Translations under genes and position numbers: made by a program | In this document: positions 41,457-50,335 of the stretch, one piece after another | Numbering within the stretch: the stretch's first letter is position 1 | How the letters are laid out: each line of letters opens with the position of its first letter | Notes under the pieces: generated by a model | The model's input: the letters and a program-made list of their open reading frames with translations, nothing else | Databases searched by the model: none | Told to the model about the DNA's origin: nothing | Assembly (NCBI RefSeq): GCF_000521505.1 | Contig: NZ_CP003915.1 | Span: 4,650,001 to 4,714,000 of the forward strand | DNA from: Advenella mimigardefordensis DPN7 | GTDB lineage: Bacteria > Pseudomonadota > Gammaproteobacteria > Burkholderiales > Burkholderiaceae_B | Direction of reading: 5' to 3' | DNA length: 64,000 nucleotides

Positions 41457-41740
41457 TTATTAATCTTTTTGAATATATAACAGATTAAGAGATAGATACT
41501 CTGTGGATATGTTGAAACGGATGAAATCGCGCATATATTCATGCACTTAGGGGAAAAATTGCTTGGTGAATACCGGGCTTTTCATCAGTGTATAAAAATG
41601 AACAACTTTGGCACTTCGCAGTTTCCCCCTATTTATCAAGTTTTGATACAGAAGTTATTCACAATTTGTCTCCCAGAGCTTATCCACAGGGCAAAACTGG
41701 AAAAAAGCAGGATTTTTAGGGTGCGTTGACCTGACTTTTT
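41457..41740. other. oriC: Candidate oriC segment with DnaA boxes
   Basis: A noncoding AT-rich segment. TTATCCACA at 41680-41688 is a perfect DnaA box. TTATTCACA at 41655-41663 and TGTGGATAT at 41502-41510 differ by one base. An AT-rich tract (about 41457-41500) could be the unwinding element. On its left the operons point left, consistent with a bidirectional origin between about 40.0 and 41.7 kb. Confidence 0.65.
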
Positions 41741-42411
41741 ACGTATTTTGCCCAGCTGTCTGGTTGCGTTTACAAAGATTGGGTCAGGAGACATTGATAG
41801 AGGGGAAGTCCAATTTTCAGTTTTGATGACTGAAATAGTGGTGCCAGCGAGGGCGTTTGAGGATGATATGGGTTCTTCAGTAGTTGGATCAGGCAGGACT
41901 ACAGGGACCGAATGGTATGAGGGCGGGCGATGGAGCTTGGATAGGCGATTCTTGGACGAGCAATCGATCGCACTGTTGACTGAACCAGTCCACTTTCAGA
42001 ACGGGACAATACCGTCAGGGGTAGGGTAGGTTTCAGCTATTGCTCTGCTGATATACGTGGGAAGCAGTTAAAACATGAAAAGCGGGGTAGATAGGACGTA
42101 CTTAACACGCCATTCCAGGGAGAAGCAGGGCGGTAAGTATAAGTGCGCTTTTTCGTTATTTTTGCCGCTATTTACGCTTAACCTGACGTATTGGCACTCA
42201 ACATTCAATTGACAACCTTTATAACAGACGCCGATATCGCTTCCTGGCCGCCAAATTACGCTTTCCTGATAGCTTCAACCACGTTTTTCACAATTCCTGC
42301 TTATAATTTGAGATGATCCGGCGATGGCACGTAGGGTGCCGCGTTGCAGCAATATCCGGCCCCCATCGACGGGACCACATCCGTTATTAATCAGGCGACA
42401 GAGGAGCAGAC
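41741..42411. other. Long noncoding gap between the origin region and the HIT gene
   Basis: About 670 bases. A 93-codon open frame at 41748-42029 has no recognisable domain and no ribosome binding site and is not called. A TATAAT hexamer at 42302-42307 may be the -10 of the HIT gene promoter, but its -35 is weak. Confidence 0.45.
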
Positions 42412-42831
42412 ATGGCCTACGATAGTCAGAATATTTTCGCGAAGATTCTCAGGGGAGAAGCGCCGTCTTTCAAAATCTATGAAGACGACAAGACTTATGC
42501 GATGATGGATATCATGCCCCAAACGAGAGGGCATTTGCTCATTCTGACCAAGGAAGGGGCCGAAACGCTCCTCGATTTGTCGGTAGAAGGCGCCCAGGCA
42601 TGTGTGGCTACCGCAAAAAAAATCGCACCAGCCATGCTGGAAGTGACTAAGGCAGACGGCTTTATCATGTCTCAGTTCAATAACGAGATTGCCGGACAAA
42701 CCGTTTACCACGTGCATTTTCATCTGGTTCCCCGGTATATTGGTCAAACAGTGGAACGCCATGCCCGCGTCAAAGGAGATATGGAGGATATTGAGGCGCT
42801 GGCTAAGCAAATTGCCGCTGCCATCAAGTAA
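42412..42831 (+). CDS. HIT-family nucleotide hydrolase
   Basis: 139 residues. The histidine triad is His100, His102 and His104 in YHVHFHLVPRY. The N-terminal FAKILRGEAPSFKIYEDD is typical of Hint/HinT-type purine-nucleotide phosphoramidases. ATG 42412 is preceded by the purine-rich GAGGAGCAG. It is the first gene right of the origin region on the plus strand. Confidence 0.92.
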   Translation: MAYDSQNIFAKILRGEAPSFKIYEDDKTYAMMDIMPQTRGHLLILTKEGAETLLDLSVEGAQACVATAKKIAPAMLEVTKADGFIMSQFNNEIAGQTVYHVHFHLVPRYIGQTVERHARVKGDMEDIEALAKQIAAAIK

Positions 42832-42839
42832 TGCGGTTG

Positions 42840-42868
42840 GCCCCGACATTCAGGTACGTTGTCGGGGC
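42840..42868 (+). terminator. Hairpin after the HIT gene
   Basis: GCCCCGACA pairs perfectly with TGTCGGGGC (9 bp, 11-base loop) eight bases after the HIT stop. There is no U-run. It is probably the transcript end. Confidence 0.55.
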
Positions 42869-43054
42869 AGGATACTGCATACATTAAGATGAATGAGAAA
42901 ATAAGATCTGTTCACTCTGAGACGCAGGATTTCAGATCCGCCTCACAGAAATCATATGATCCGCAACATCTGTAGAGGCATTAAGCCCGTAACATCAATA
43001 AAGACATTAATAAAGATATTAATAAACTGCGAAAAAAAGTGTCATCCCCGGTCG

Positions 43055-44609
43055 CTATAGTAGCCATTCTATCGGTAGTAACGACAGAAACCATACAATG
43101 GTACGTTTAACGAAGCTGGTTTCCGGTTCCGAATCGTGGCGAATGATGTTATCGCCACTATGCTCAAGCCAATATATGTCACCTGTTTCAGACAGACGAA
43201 CCTCGTACGAATGTCTGGCGATTTCCTTATCAAAAGCGTTTTCCATTTGCAGCGCGAGGTTGGGACTTTCAATAACAAAAGCCCATTTCGGTATTAAGAT
43301 TCGCTGATCGGGGGTCGAAGTTGAATGAGCCGATAAATACGCGCTTATGATCAACAGCGAATGTTTTTGCATGCAGGCTGGACCCGGAACTGCCAAACGG
43401 ACCAGCACCTTCTTTTGGTTTATCGGTGGCGGACATGCGTTGCAGCTCGTAAAGAGTGACACCGGCGGCCAGCAGATCTTTGCGGCGTTTAGCGTAGCCT
43501 GCATGAACCGCAGACACATCCGTGGCATCAAGTGAATTGGTCAGGACCCGCAGCTTTATACCGGTCTGCGCCATTTTTGTAAATGCATCTACCCCAGCAG
43601 CGGTAGGCACAAAATACGGGGAAATCAGATCAACGGTAAGGGAAGGGCGGCCCAGGGTTTCAGCCAATTGATGAACCAGTAAACCACTTGATGTTGCCTG
43701 GCCCAGGCCTTTGGCAGGATCATCACTAACCATACGCACATCCGCCCACTCGAAATTCAGATCGCCTTCAAGCATGGTCGAGATAAATGGCAAGGTTTTA
43801 ATCGCTTGCGAATACTCGGCAGCGGCCTGGGAATTTATCAGATTGTCGGCCCTGGTTTTCAATTTGGGCAGAGTGTCGGCGTCGACTTTTGGCAGGATCA
43901 GGCTTGCCGGATATGATGACTTGCTGTCCCAGTATCGATCGAAATCCGTGGAAACGTCGTGTGCAGCCTTGCCAATAGCCAGCACATCCAGGTCAGCAAA
44001 CAAGACCGATTCACCGGCACCGAAATACTCATCACCGACATTGCGCCCGCCGATAATGGTTGCCTGATTGTCTGCCGTAAACGATTTATTGTGCATACGA
44101 CGATTGGCGCGCATAAAGTCCGTAGCGAAACCGATCACTTTTGGCCAGCGTACGACAAACGGATTAAATAGCCGGACTTCTATATTTGGATGGCTATCCA
44201 GGGCAGCAAGTTCCTCATCCAGACCTGCCGTACCGTTGTCGTCCAGCAGCAGGCGAACGCGGACGCCTCTGTCAGCTGCCGCTCGCAGTTCTTCAAGTAG
44301 CAGGGTTCCGGTGATGTCGCCATGCCAGATGTAATATTGCACATCCAGCGATTTTTGCGCGGCGCGCGCCAGGAGTGAGCGTGCAGCGAACGCATCATGG
44401 GCGTTGGACAGTGGATAAATGCCACTTTTTCCCGGGTGTGCCTGAACCTCGGGCTGTATGACCTTGCCCAGCGCCGTGTCTCTAACCTGAGCTTCAGTCA
44501 GGGCTTTGCTGTTTGGTCGATTATCCAGAGAGGGCAAAGAACACCCGGTCAGCAGGACGGCGAGTATACAAAAAAGAAAAGGTCTGGACCGTCTAAAAAA
44601 GCTATTCAT
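43055..44609 (-). pseudogene. Phospholipase-D-like lipoprotein (cardiolipin-synthase family), frameshifted
   Basis: The main frame (44609-43269) encodes 446 residues: a lipobox LTGC near residue 23, then two HxK motifs, MHNKSFTADNQ and LHAKTFAVDHK, each followed by the usual N. It ends FNFDPRSANLNTEMGFCY at a stop. The expected continuation FVIESPNLALQMENAFDKE lies one frame over and runs to 43055. An extra base in a run of four A (plus strand 43277-43280) explains this, so about 75 residues are lost. Both catalytic motifs are before the break, so residual activity is possible. A sequencing error is the alternative. Confidence 0.85.
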
Positions 44610-45069
44610 AAAGGCAGAGGGAAAGGGGGTTTTGATCGCGTATTCCAGATGGGTAAGTATTCTTCGCGACCATTTGTTCGGTTTACGTAAGCTTGTGCGT
44701 CAGGATGACGAGGCTTGCCATAGTGTAGCCGTCTTGCTTGCGAATTTGCTGTTGTTTGAGATTTGTGAGGTAGACTGAGCGAGACGTTAAGGATGGCTTT
44801 AGCAGAACACACAGGGGCAGCTTGTTTTCTTTAAAATTATTTCAATTGAAATATTATTAGAAAGAGGTGATGCTTGGAAGAGATAAAAAAATAAATGGCT
44901 GAACAGATTGTGTGGAAAAACGATTGTAGAAATGTGGGGCGCAATAGCGGCAGGACAACAATGGCGGCATGACAATATAGCCGGGCAATATAGCCGGCTG
45001 GGGCAACAGCTGAGTGAGATGACTTGAGGCTGTTCCAATCAGGCTGTTTTACTGCACTGTCCGTTGCAT
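44610..45069. other. Noncoding gap with a palindrome and a short tandem repeat
   Basis: 460 bases without a convincing gene. TATTTCAATTGAAATA at 44838-44853 is a perfect 16-bp palindrome upstream of the phospholipase-like gene. A tandem 13-base repeat of CAATATAGCCGG plus one base is at 44973-44997. Functions are unknown. Confidence 0.5.
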
Positions 45070-46581
45070 CTACTGTTTGACGTCGGCGATGTTTTGCTGT
45101 GTCGCTGGTGATTTGCTATCAGAGACTGTCGCTGATTTGCGTCGGCGTCTGAAGCGGACGCGGTTTTTCCGTTCCTTGTGTACAGTAATGCCTTCGCCCG
45201 CTTTCGGATCCAGTTTATAAAACCAGTAGGCAGCGACAATAGACAGCAAGCCGATTACCCAGAACCCGGCATGGACGTCAGCAATGGAAACATGGCTGGC
45301 GCCTCTCAATTGCATGCTCAGATCCAGCGTCACGGTAGCGATACCCATGCCCAGGCTAATACCGATCTGTTGTGCGGTGGCAGAAAACGAGCTGGCCTGG
45401 CTCATCTGTTCCGGCTCGATGTCTGCGAAGGCAAGGCTATTGACGCCGGTAAACTGCAATGAGCGGAAAAAACCGCCAATGAGAAGCAGGGTACCCATTA
45501 GCAAAACGGGTGTACTCTCAATGAAGAATGCATTTGTGATTGTCATTAATCCGGTAAGCGTGCCATTGATCAGCAGCACCTTGCGAAAGCCCCAGCGTCC
45601 GAAGACAGCAGTCGCAATGAATTTCATCATCAACGATCCGATGGCCATCGAAAACGTAATCATGCCGCTGGCCAGCGCCGAGTAGCCAAAACCCACCTGA
45701 AACAGAAGGGTAAGCAGAAAGGGCATAGACCCGACAGCCAGGCGCGTCATGTTACCGCCAAGCACCGCGGCAGAAAAAGTAGGAATTTTCAGCAGCGACA
45801 GATCAATGATGGGTTCCGGATGGCGTTTTGCGTGGCGTATATACAGCAGGGTGCATGCCAGTCCGGTGGCCAGCAGCAGCAAAGGATATACGTATCCATG
45901 TGTATGATTGCCTATGGCCTCTATACCAATAACAAAGGTCGCCATACCGACGCCACTAAGCAGGAAACCAACCCAGTCCAGCTTAGGTTTTTTCTCGCTG
46001 CGATATTCAAAAACGTACCTGAGCACAAGTGCAATGCCGATAATTGCAATTGGAATATTGATAAGAAATATCCAGTGCCAGGAGGCATAAGTCACCAGAA
46101 AGCCACCCAGGGGCGGCCCCAGAATCGGACCGAGCAGGGCGGGAATAGAGAGAAAGGAAGTTGCCTTCAGGATCTGGTTACGAGGTATTGTCCGTAGCAT
46201 GATAATGCGGCCTACCGGTACCATCATTGCACCTGCAATACCCTGAATGAATCGGGATATCGTCAGGGAAGCCAGATCCCACGATAATGCGCAGGTGAGT
46301 GATGTAAGCGCAAACAGGCTGATAGCGAAAATAAACAGTCGTTTCGCCCCGAAACGGTCTGCCGCCCAGCCACAGATCGGCACAAACACGGCTACTGCAA
46401 GCAAATACGAGGTAATCGCTACGTTCATGCGAACCGGCGTGGATTGCAGCGACACCGCCATCATGGGAAGGGCAGTCGCTACCACGGTGGCGTCAAGCAT
46501 CTGCATGAACAACGCGCAGCCCACGATGAATGGTATTAACTTGATGGCAGTGTCCTGCCGGACGGGAGCGAGATGCTTCAT
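45070..46581 (-). CDS. MFS transporter, DHA2 (EmrB/QacA) type
   Basis: 503 residues with about 14 predicted helices. Motif D1-like DATVVATALPMM is in the first helix, and motif A-like GWAADRFGAKRLF is in the loop between helices 2 and 3. It is a proton-driven drug/metabolite exporter. The start overlaps the AbrB gene stop by four bases, so the two are co-transcribed. The C-terminal tail is basic and hydrophilic (about 460-503). Confidence 0.88.
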   Translation of the reverse strand: MKHLAPVRQDTAIKLIPFIVGCALFMQMLDATVVATALPMMAVSLQSTPVRMNVAITSYLLAVAVFVPICGWAADRFGAKRLFIFAISLFALTSLTCALSWDLASLTISRFIQGIAGAMMVPVGRIIMLRTIPRNQILKATSFLSIPALLGPILGPPLGGFLVTYASWHWIFLINIPIAIIGIALVLRYVFEYRSEKKPKLDWVGFLLSGVGMATFVIGIEAIGNHTHGYVYPLLLLATGLACTLLYIRHAKRHPEPIIDLSLLKIPTFSAAVLGGNMTRLAVGSMPFLLTLLFQVGFGYSALASGMITFSMAIGSLMMKFIATAVFGRWGFRKVLLINGTLTGLMTITNAFFIESTPVLLMGTLLLIGGFFRSLQFTGVNSLAFADIEPEQMSQASSFSATAQQIGISLGMGIATVTLDLSMQLRGASHVSIADVHAGFWVIGLLSIVAAYWFYKLDPKAGEGITVHKERKNRVRFRRRRKSATVSDSKSPATQQNIADVKQ

Positions 46582-47609
46582 GTGAGTTGATACTTTCTGG
46601 AAAGCAATCGGTAAAGGGGCCCGGTAACGAGTAACACAAATACCATTCGTGATACATGGAAGGCCGTTACAACCGGCGGGCTCAGCTGCAGCACTTTTGC
46701 AGTAATGGTCATTTCTGCGATACCACCCGGACTGTTTGCCAGATACAGTGTTGCCAGCGGGATATCAGAAAGGAATGTCAGCAGAACGCAAAAAAGCAAC
46801 GCCAGGCAAAGGGATCCGACGCAGACCAGCGCCACGATGCCGAGGTATTTTGGCGCCCGTCTGAAGAAATCCGGCCCGAATTTATCGCCCAGTGACCAGC
46901 CGATAAACATTTGTCCTGCGTGCTGAACTTCCGGGGGAATGACAGATAACTCAATATGATTGCTCGTTAACACAGTCATGATAAAGAGCGGACCCAGCAC
47001 CCAGGGATTGGGAATACGCAATTTTCCGAATGCAAATCCAAATGCGCAGGTAACGGCGATCATTTGCATAAAGCCGCTATAGGAGAACGGGATTGCCGCC
47101 GTGGTGTTCACCGTCAGACCGTGCAGCCCAAGAAACTTATAGATAAACGGAATAGTGACGACGACAAGCAATACACGCAGGCTATGGGCGGAAGCCACTC
47201 TGTCTATGCGCGCGTTATTACGTTCGGCAAGATTGGCCATTTCGCTGGCACCGCCGATAGCCGAGGCAAACCAGGCCGTTTTGAAATCCACATCGGCCCA
47301 GCGGCGCAGCGCTAAAGCGCCTGTGCAGCCCAGAAAGAGTGCAAACAACATGCCCAGCACAATTGCAAGTGTGTTTTCCAGAACAATGTGCAGGACTTCT
47401 TCGGTGAAATACAGACCCAGGGACGTGCCGATCACCCACTGGCCCATGCTGCGGAAAACGGTATGCGATTGCGTGCGTGCGCCGCGCAGCTTACTTATGG
47501 CGGTCACAAGCAAAGGGCCGATCATCCACGGCAAGGGCAGATGCAGCCAGTTCGCCAGCAAAGCACCAGCAAGTGCGAAGAGAAATCCGGCTAAATAACG
47601 CTGCATCAT
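46578..47609 (-). CDS. AbrB-family integral membrane transporter/regulator (duplicated-domain)
   Basis: 343 residues from ATG 47609 (MMQRYLAGFLFALAGALLANWL). A TTG at 47657 would add 16 unconserved residues. The protein consists of two repeats, each with PLPWMIGPLL-like and NPWVLGPL-like turns characteristic of the Gneg_AbrB_dup family (formerly annotated ammonia-monooxygenase-like). About ten transmembrane helices are seen. The function of the family is not settled. It sits upstream of the MFS gene in one operon. Confidence 0.82.
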   Translation of the reverse strand: MMQRYLAGFLFALAGALLANWLHLPLPWMIGPLLVTAISKLRGARTQSHTVFRSMGQWVIGTSLGLYFTEEVLHIVLENTLAIVLGMLFALFLGCTGALALRRWADVDFKTAWFASAIGGASEMANLAERNNARIDRVASAHSLRVLLVVVTIPFIYKFLGLHGLTVNTTAAIPFSYSGFMQMIAVTCAFGFAFGKLRIPNPWVLGPLFIMTVLTSNHIELSVIPPEVQHAGQMFIGWSLGDKFGPDFFRRAPKYLGIVALVCVGSLCLALLFCVLLTFLSDIPLATLYLANSPGGIAEMTITAKVLQLSPPVVTAFHVSRMVFVLLVTGPLYRLLSRKYQLT

Positions 47610-47879
47610 ATTCCGAAGGTAATTGGCATACTTTAAGTATTCATTGTACGTTTTCAAATGAAAAAATGCGAAGGAAAACTGTTTATTTTTAAAAGTCTTA
47701 TATAAGACTTAGGCGATAACGTCGTTTATGCGCCATGAATGCCGCGTCACGAATCGTGATTCCCTTTGTTCGGTGAGTTAGTCTGATCGTTCATTGAATG
47801 CAGGCGCAAAAGCAGCAAGAGCAGCGAATAGATGATCGGGTCGGCCCGGCTGAGGTGCCTCTGTGAGCAATAGAAAGGA

Positions 47880-48785
47880 TCAACGAGACGACGGCGCGGA
47901 TGCACCCAATGCTTGCTGCTGTTGTGCGCTTTGCGTGATGAATTGAACAAGCTGGCGTACCGGTTCAGCCAGACTTTGTGCCTGTCTATGCAGCAAGCCT
48001 GTTTCACGATAGAAGGTATGTACCCCTAAATCAAGGCCGCGAATGCCTGCAGGCCAGCGCGTGAAAGCGGCCGTTTGCGGAAAAAGCGCGACACCTGCGC
48101 CATTTTCTACCAGCCGGGCAATGGTTTCAAGTTCGTCACATTCGCAAATTTCATTCAGACCAATATGCATATTTCTCAGAAAGCGATCAACCAGCCGTCC
48201 GCCGAAGGATGCACGGTCATAGCGGATGAACGGCTGTTCGGACAGCAATTGCGCCCAATCGTCTCCGGTGACATGAGATGGGACGATCAGTCTGAAGGGT
48301 TCTCGCGCCAATGTTTGCCATTGCAGCTCGCTTTGTAACTGGAAAGGAGGGCGGATGATAGCCGCCATGTCTACCTCACCTGCGTCTACCAGGTTCAGCA
48401 TATCCATGGAAACACCGGGAATAATGCGCGTGTGGCACCCGGGGCAGGCCTTGTGAAAAGCGGCCAGTGCATTGGGCAGAATGGTTCGTTGCAGCGTTGC
48501 GATGGCACCCACATTAATGTGCATGGCCTGGGCGTTCGCTACGGGCGTTGCACCCAGATTGCTGTAAAGCTGGATCAGTTCCTGTGCCTGCAAAAGCAAT
48601 TGTTGCCCCCTGGCATTAATTTTCGCAGCTCGGCCCTGCCGGTCGAACAGGGCAAATCCCAGCTCATCTTCCAGACGGTGCATTTGTGCGCTGACCGCAG
48701 CCTGCGTCAGGCCGATCTTGTGTGCGGCACCCGCAAATGTGCCTTCGCGGGATACGGCAATAAATGTTTTGAGTTCCCGGATCAT
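47880..48785 (-). CDS. LysR-family transcriptional regulator
   Basis: 301 residues. The N-terminal helix-turn-helix is MIRELKTFIAVSREGTFAGA then KIGLTQAAVSAQMHRLEDELG. ATG 48785 is the correct start; an in-frame upstream start reaches into the AT-rich repeat. It is divergent from the VOC gene and separated from the AbrB/MFS operon by 270 bases, so it could control either. The start lies ten bases from the inverted repeat described separately. Confidence 0.9.
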   Translation of the reverse strand: MIRELKTFIAVSREGTFAGAAHKIGLTQAAVSAQMHRLEDELGFALFDRQGRAAKINARGQQLLLQAQELIQLYSNLGATPVANAQAMHINVGAIATLQRTILPNALAAFHKACPGCHTRIIPGVSMDMLNLVDAGEVDMAAIIRPPFQLQSELQWQTLAREPFRLIVPSHVTGDDWAQLLSEQPFIRYDRASFGGRLVDRFLRNMHIGLNEICECDELETIARLVENGAGVALFPQTAAFTRWPAGIRGLDLGVHTFYRETGLLHRQAQSLAEPVRQLVQFITQSAQQQQALGASAPSSR

Positions 48786-48794
48786 GGTCGTCTC

Positions 48795-48846
48795 AATATC
48801 AATATATAAATAATATTTGTGTATATTACAAATATATATTGATATT
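48795..48846. repeat. AT-rich 14-bp inverted repeat upstream of lysR
   Basis: AATATCAATATATA (48795-48808) and TATATATTGATATT (48833-48846) are perfect inverted arms with a 24-base spacer. The overlapping dyad ATATTTG-N9-CAAATAT (48813-48835) fits a LysR-type T-N11-A site. Probable autoregulatory operator or cruciform-forming element between the divergent genes. Confidence 0.65.
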
Positions 48847-49004
48847 ATTATTTTAAAGTCGGGCCTACAATAAAAAATATCGACTGTACGCCCTGTGCAC
48901 GCCGGGAATCTGCCGTGTAATGGCAATTGCAATAGTGCTACCGGTGCAGTTATGACCAAACGTACCGTTTGACCTTATATCAACCGATCTAACCAGGAAA
49001 ACTC

Positions 49005-49430
49005 ATGAGCCTTTCACCTTTTCATTTAGCCATCCCCGTTTACGATCTGGCCGCTGCACGCAATTTCTATGGCGAGGTGTTTGGCCTGCCGGAAGGGCGA
49101 TCCAGCGAACAATGGGTCGATTTTGACTTTTTCGGTCACCAACTGGTTATTCATGAACATCCGAAAACAGCGAGTCAGGAACATGCGCATACCAATGCTG
49201 TAGATGGCCATAACGTGCCGGTGCCGCATTTTGGTGTTGTGCTTGACTGGGACAAGTGGGAAGCCCTCTCAGAGCGCCTGAAAGCGCGTAATACCAAGTT
49301 TGTGATAGAACCAGGCATTCGCTTTAAAGGGCAGGTGGGTGAACAGGCCACCATGTTTCTGTTTGACCCCTGTGGCAACGCACTGGAATTTAAGGCCTTC
49401 AAGGACATGAGCCAGTTGTTTGCGAAGTAA
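49005..49430 (+). CDS. VOC-superfamily (glyoxalase/dioxygenase-like) protein
   Basis: 141 residues with a glyoxalase-type beta-alpha-beta-beta-beta repeat ([23 protein letters not shown]) and the C-terminal [16 protein letters not shown] potential metal set includes the His near residue 7, His64-type residues in the middle and Glu128. The substrate is unknown. It is divergent from lysR, separated by the inverted repeat. Confidence 0.8.
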   Translation: MSLSPFHLAIPVYDLAAARNFYGEVFGLPEGRSSEQWVDFDFFGHQLVIHEHPKTASQEHAHTNAVDGHNVPVPHFGVVLDWDKWEALSERLKARNTKFVIEPGIRFKGQVGEQATMFLFDPCGNALEFKAFKDMSQLFAK

Positions 49431-49576
49431 GCGGGCGAACATTCCCTGCAGAGGTGTGTGCTGTTGAAGGCATGCCCTGCAAGGGTGGATGTGTGCGCCT
49501 TAATATCGCAAGTCTGCTCGTTCTGCTTATTGAACAGTAACAGCAACCAATTTAGTCTGACGCACTGCGGTGCGTC

Positions 49577-50200
49577 TTACGTACCCGAACGAGTGATATG
49601 TCGTTCGATCAGGCGGACGGAGCGCTCGACATCACGCGCTTCGAGTGCTGCGACAATGTCCATATGATCCAGCGCACTCTGCAGCAAGGCATCGCGTGAC
49701 TGCCACACGGCTTGTGAAGAGCCTCCAAGACGTTGTCTTAAGTCTTCGATCATGCCTTCGATAACCGGATTTCCACTGCAGGAAAACAGCAAAATATGGA
49801 ATCTGTTGTTGATTTCATTCTGTTCGCTGCGCGTGCCGTGGTCGGCCGCGTTACGAAATTCAGTGGCCAGCGTTTTGAGCTGATGTAGGGTGCCCGGATC
49901 TATGTTCCTGACGACATTGCGAATGCTCTCTTTTTCCAAAAAAACACGTGCTTCTCTTACATGCCGGATGGTTTCAGCGTCGGGCGCATAGACACGATAG
50001 CCACGGTTAGGCGCATGTTCAAGAACCTGGCGAAGTACAAGTTCAGACAGGGCGCGACGCGCGTCAAAACGCGACGCCTTGAAACGTTCCTCGATATCAC
50101 TCAGACGTATCCATTCACCGGGTCGAAAGCCACCATTGCGTATTTCCAACGCGATTTCGTCACCCAGCATACGGGGCACTTTACCTCGTACCTTTGCCAT
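49577..50200 (-). CDS. GntR-family transcriptional regulator (FadR/FCD type)
   Basis: 207 residues. The winged helix is about 10-75 (GEWIRLSDIEERFKASRFDARRALSELVLRQ), and an all-helical FCD effector domain follows with metal-binding Asp/His positions typical of the group. It is divergent from the hydrolase/ABC/FAD operon starting at 50.3 kb and is its likely repressor. A perfect palindrome in the shared intergenic region is the candidate operator. Confidence 0.9.
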   Translation of the reverse strand: MAKVRGKVPRMLGDEIALEIRNGGFRPGEWIRLSDIEERFKASRFDARRALSELVLRQVLEHAPNRGYRVYAPDAETIRHVREARVFLEKESIRNVVRNIDPGTLHQLKTLATEFRNAADHGTRSEQNEINNRFHILLFSCSGNPVIEGMIEDLRQRLGGSSQAVWQSRDALLQSALDHMDIVAALEARDVERSVRLIERHITRSGT

Positions 50201-50263
50201 ATGGCTACATTCCTTCTGCGCTAATTACGGCTGCAATTTGTTGTAGTGTGTTTACATTATACC

Positions 50264-50292
50264 TTGTATGGCCGCATTTTTGTGCGTATACT
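50264..50292 (+). promoter_or_regulatory. Promoter of the hydrolase-ABC-FAD operon
   Basis: -35 TTGTAT (50264-50269), 17-base spacer, -10 TATACT (50287-50292). The start of transcription would fall at about 50299, just before the palindrome at 50305. Confidence 0.65.
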
Positions 50293-50304
50293 TTATGTAC
50301 ACAA

Positions 50305-50318
50305 TTTATGCGCATAAA
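50305..50318. promoter_or_regulatory. Candidate GntR operator
   Basis: TTTATGCGCATAAA is a perfect 14-bp palindrome just downstream of the -10 hexamer and 18 bases upstream of the hydrolase start. Its position would let a bound repressor block transcription of the operon. Confidence 0.7.
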
Positions 50319-50335
50319 CTTAAGAGGAAATGATT

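Noticed and set aside
41541..41729. 62-codon open frame overlapping DnaA boxes
   Set aside because: It covers the DnaA-box cluster and has no family features.
41748..42029. 93-codon open frame in the gap right of the origin
   Set aside because: No recognisable domain, no ribosome binding site and atypical composition, so it is more likely a chance open frame.
44973..44997. Short tandem repeat as a CRISPR or satellite
   Set aside because: Only two copies of 12-13 bases with no spacers. No CRISPR array is seen anywhere in the window.
47658..47879. A further gene between abrB and lysR
   Set aside because: The 86-codon frame there overlaps the lysR end and has no domain or ribosome binding site.
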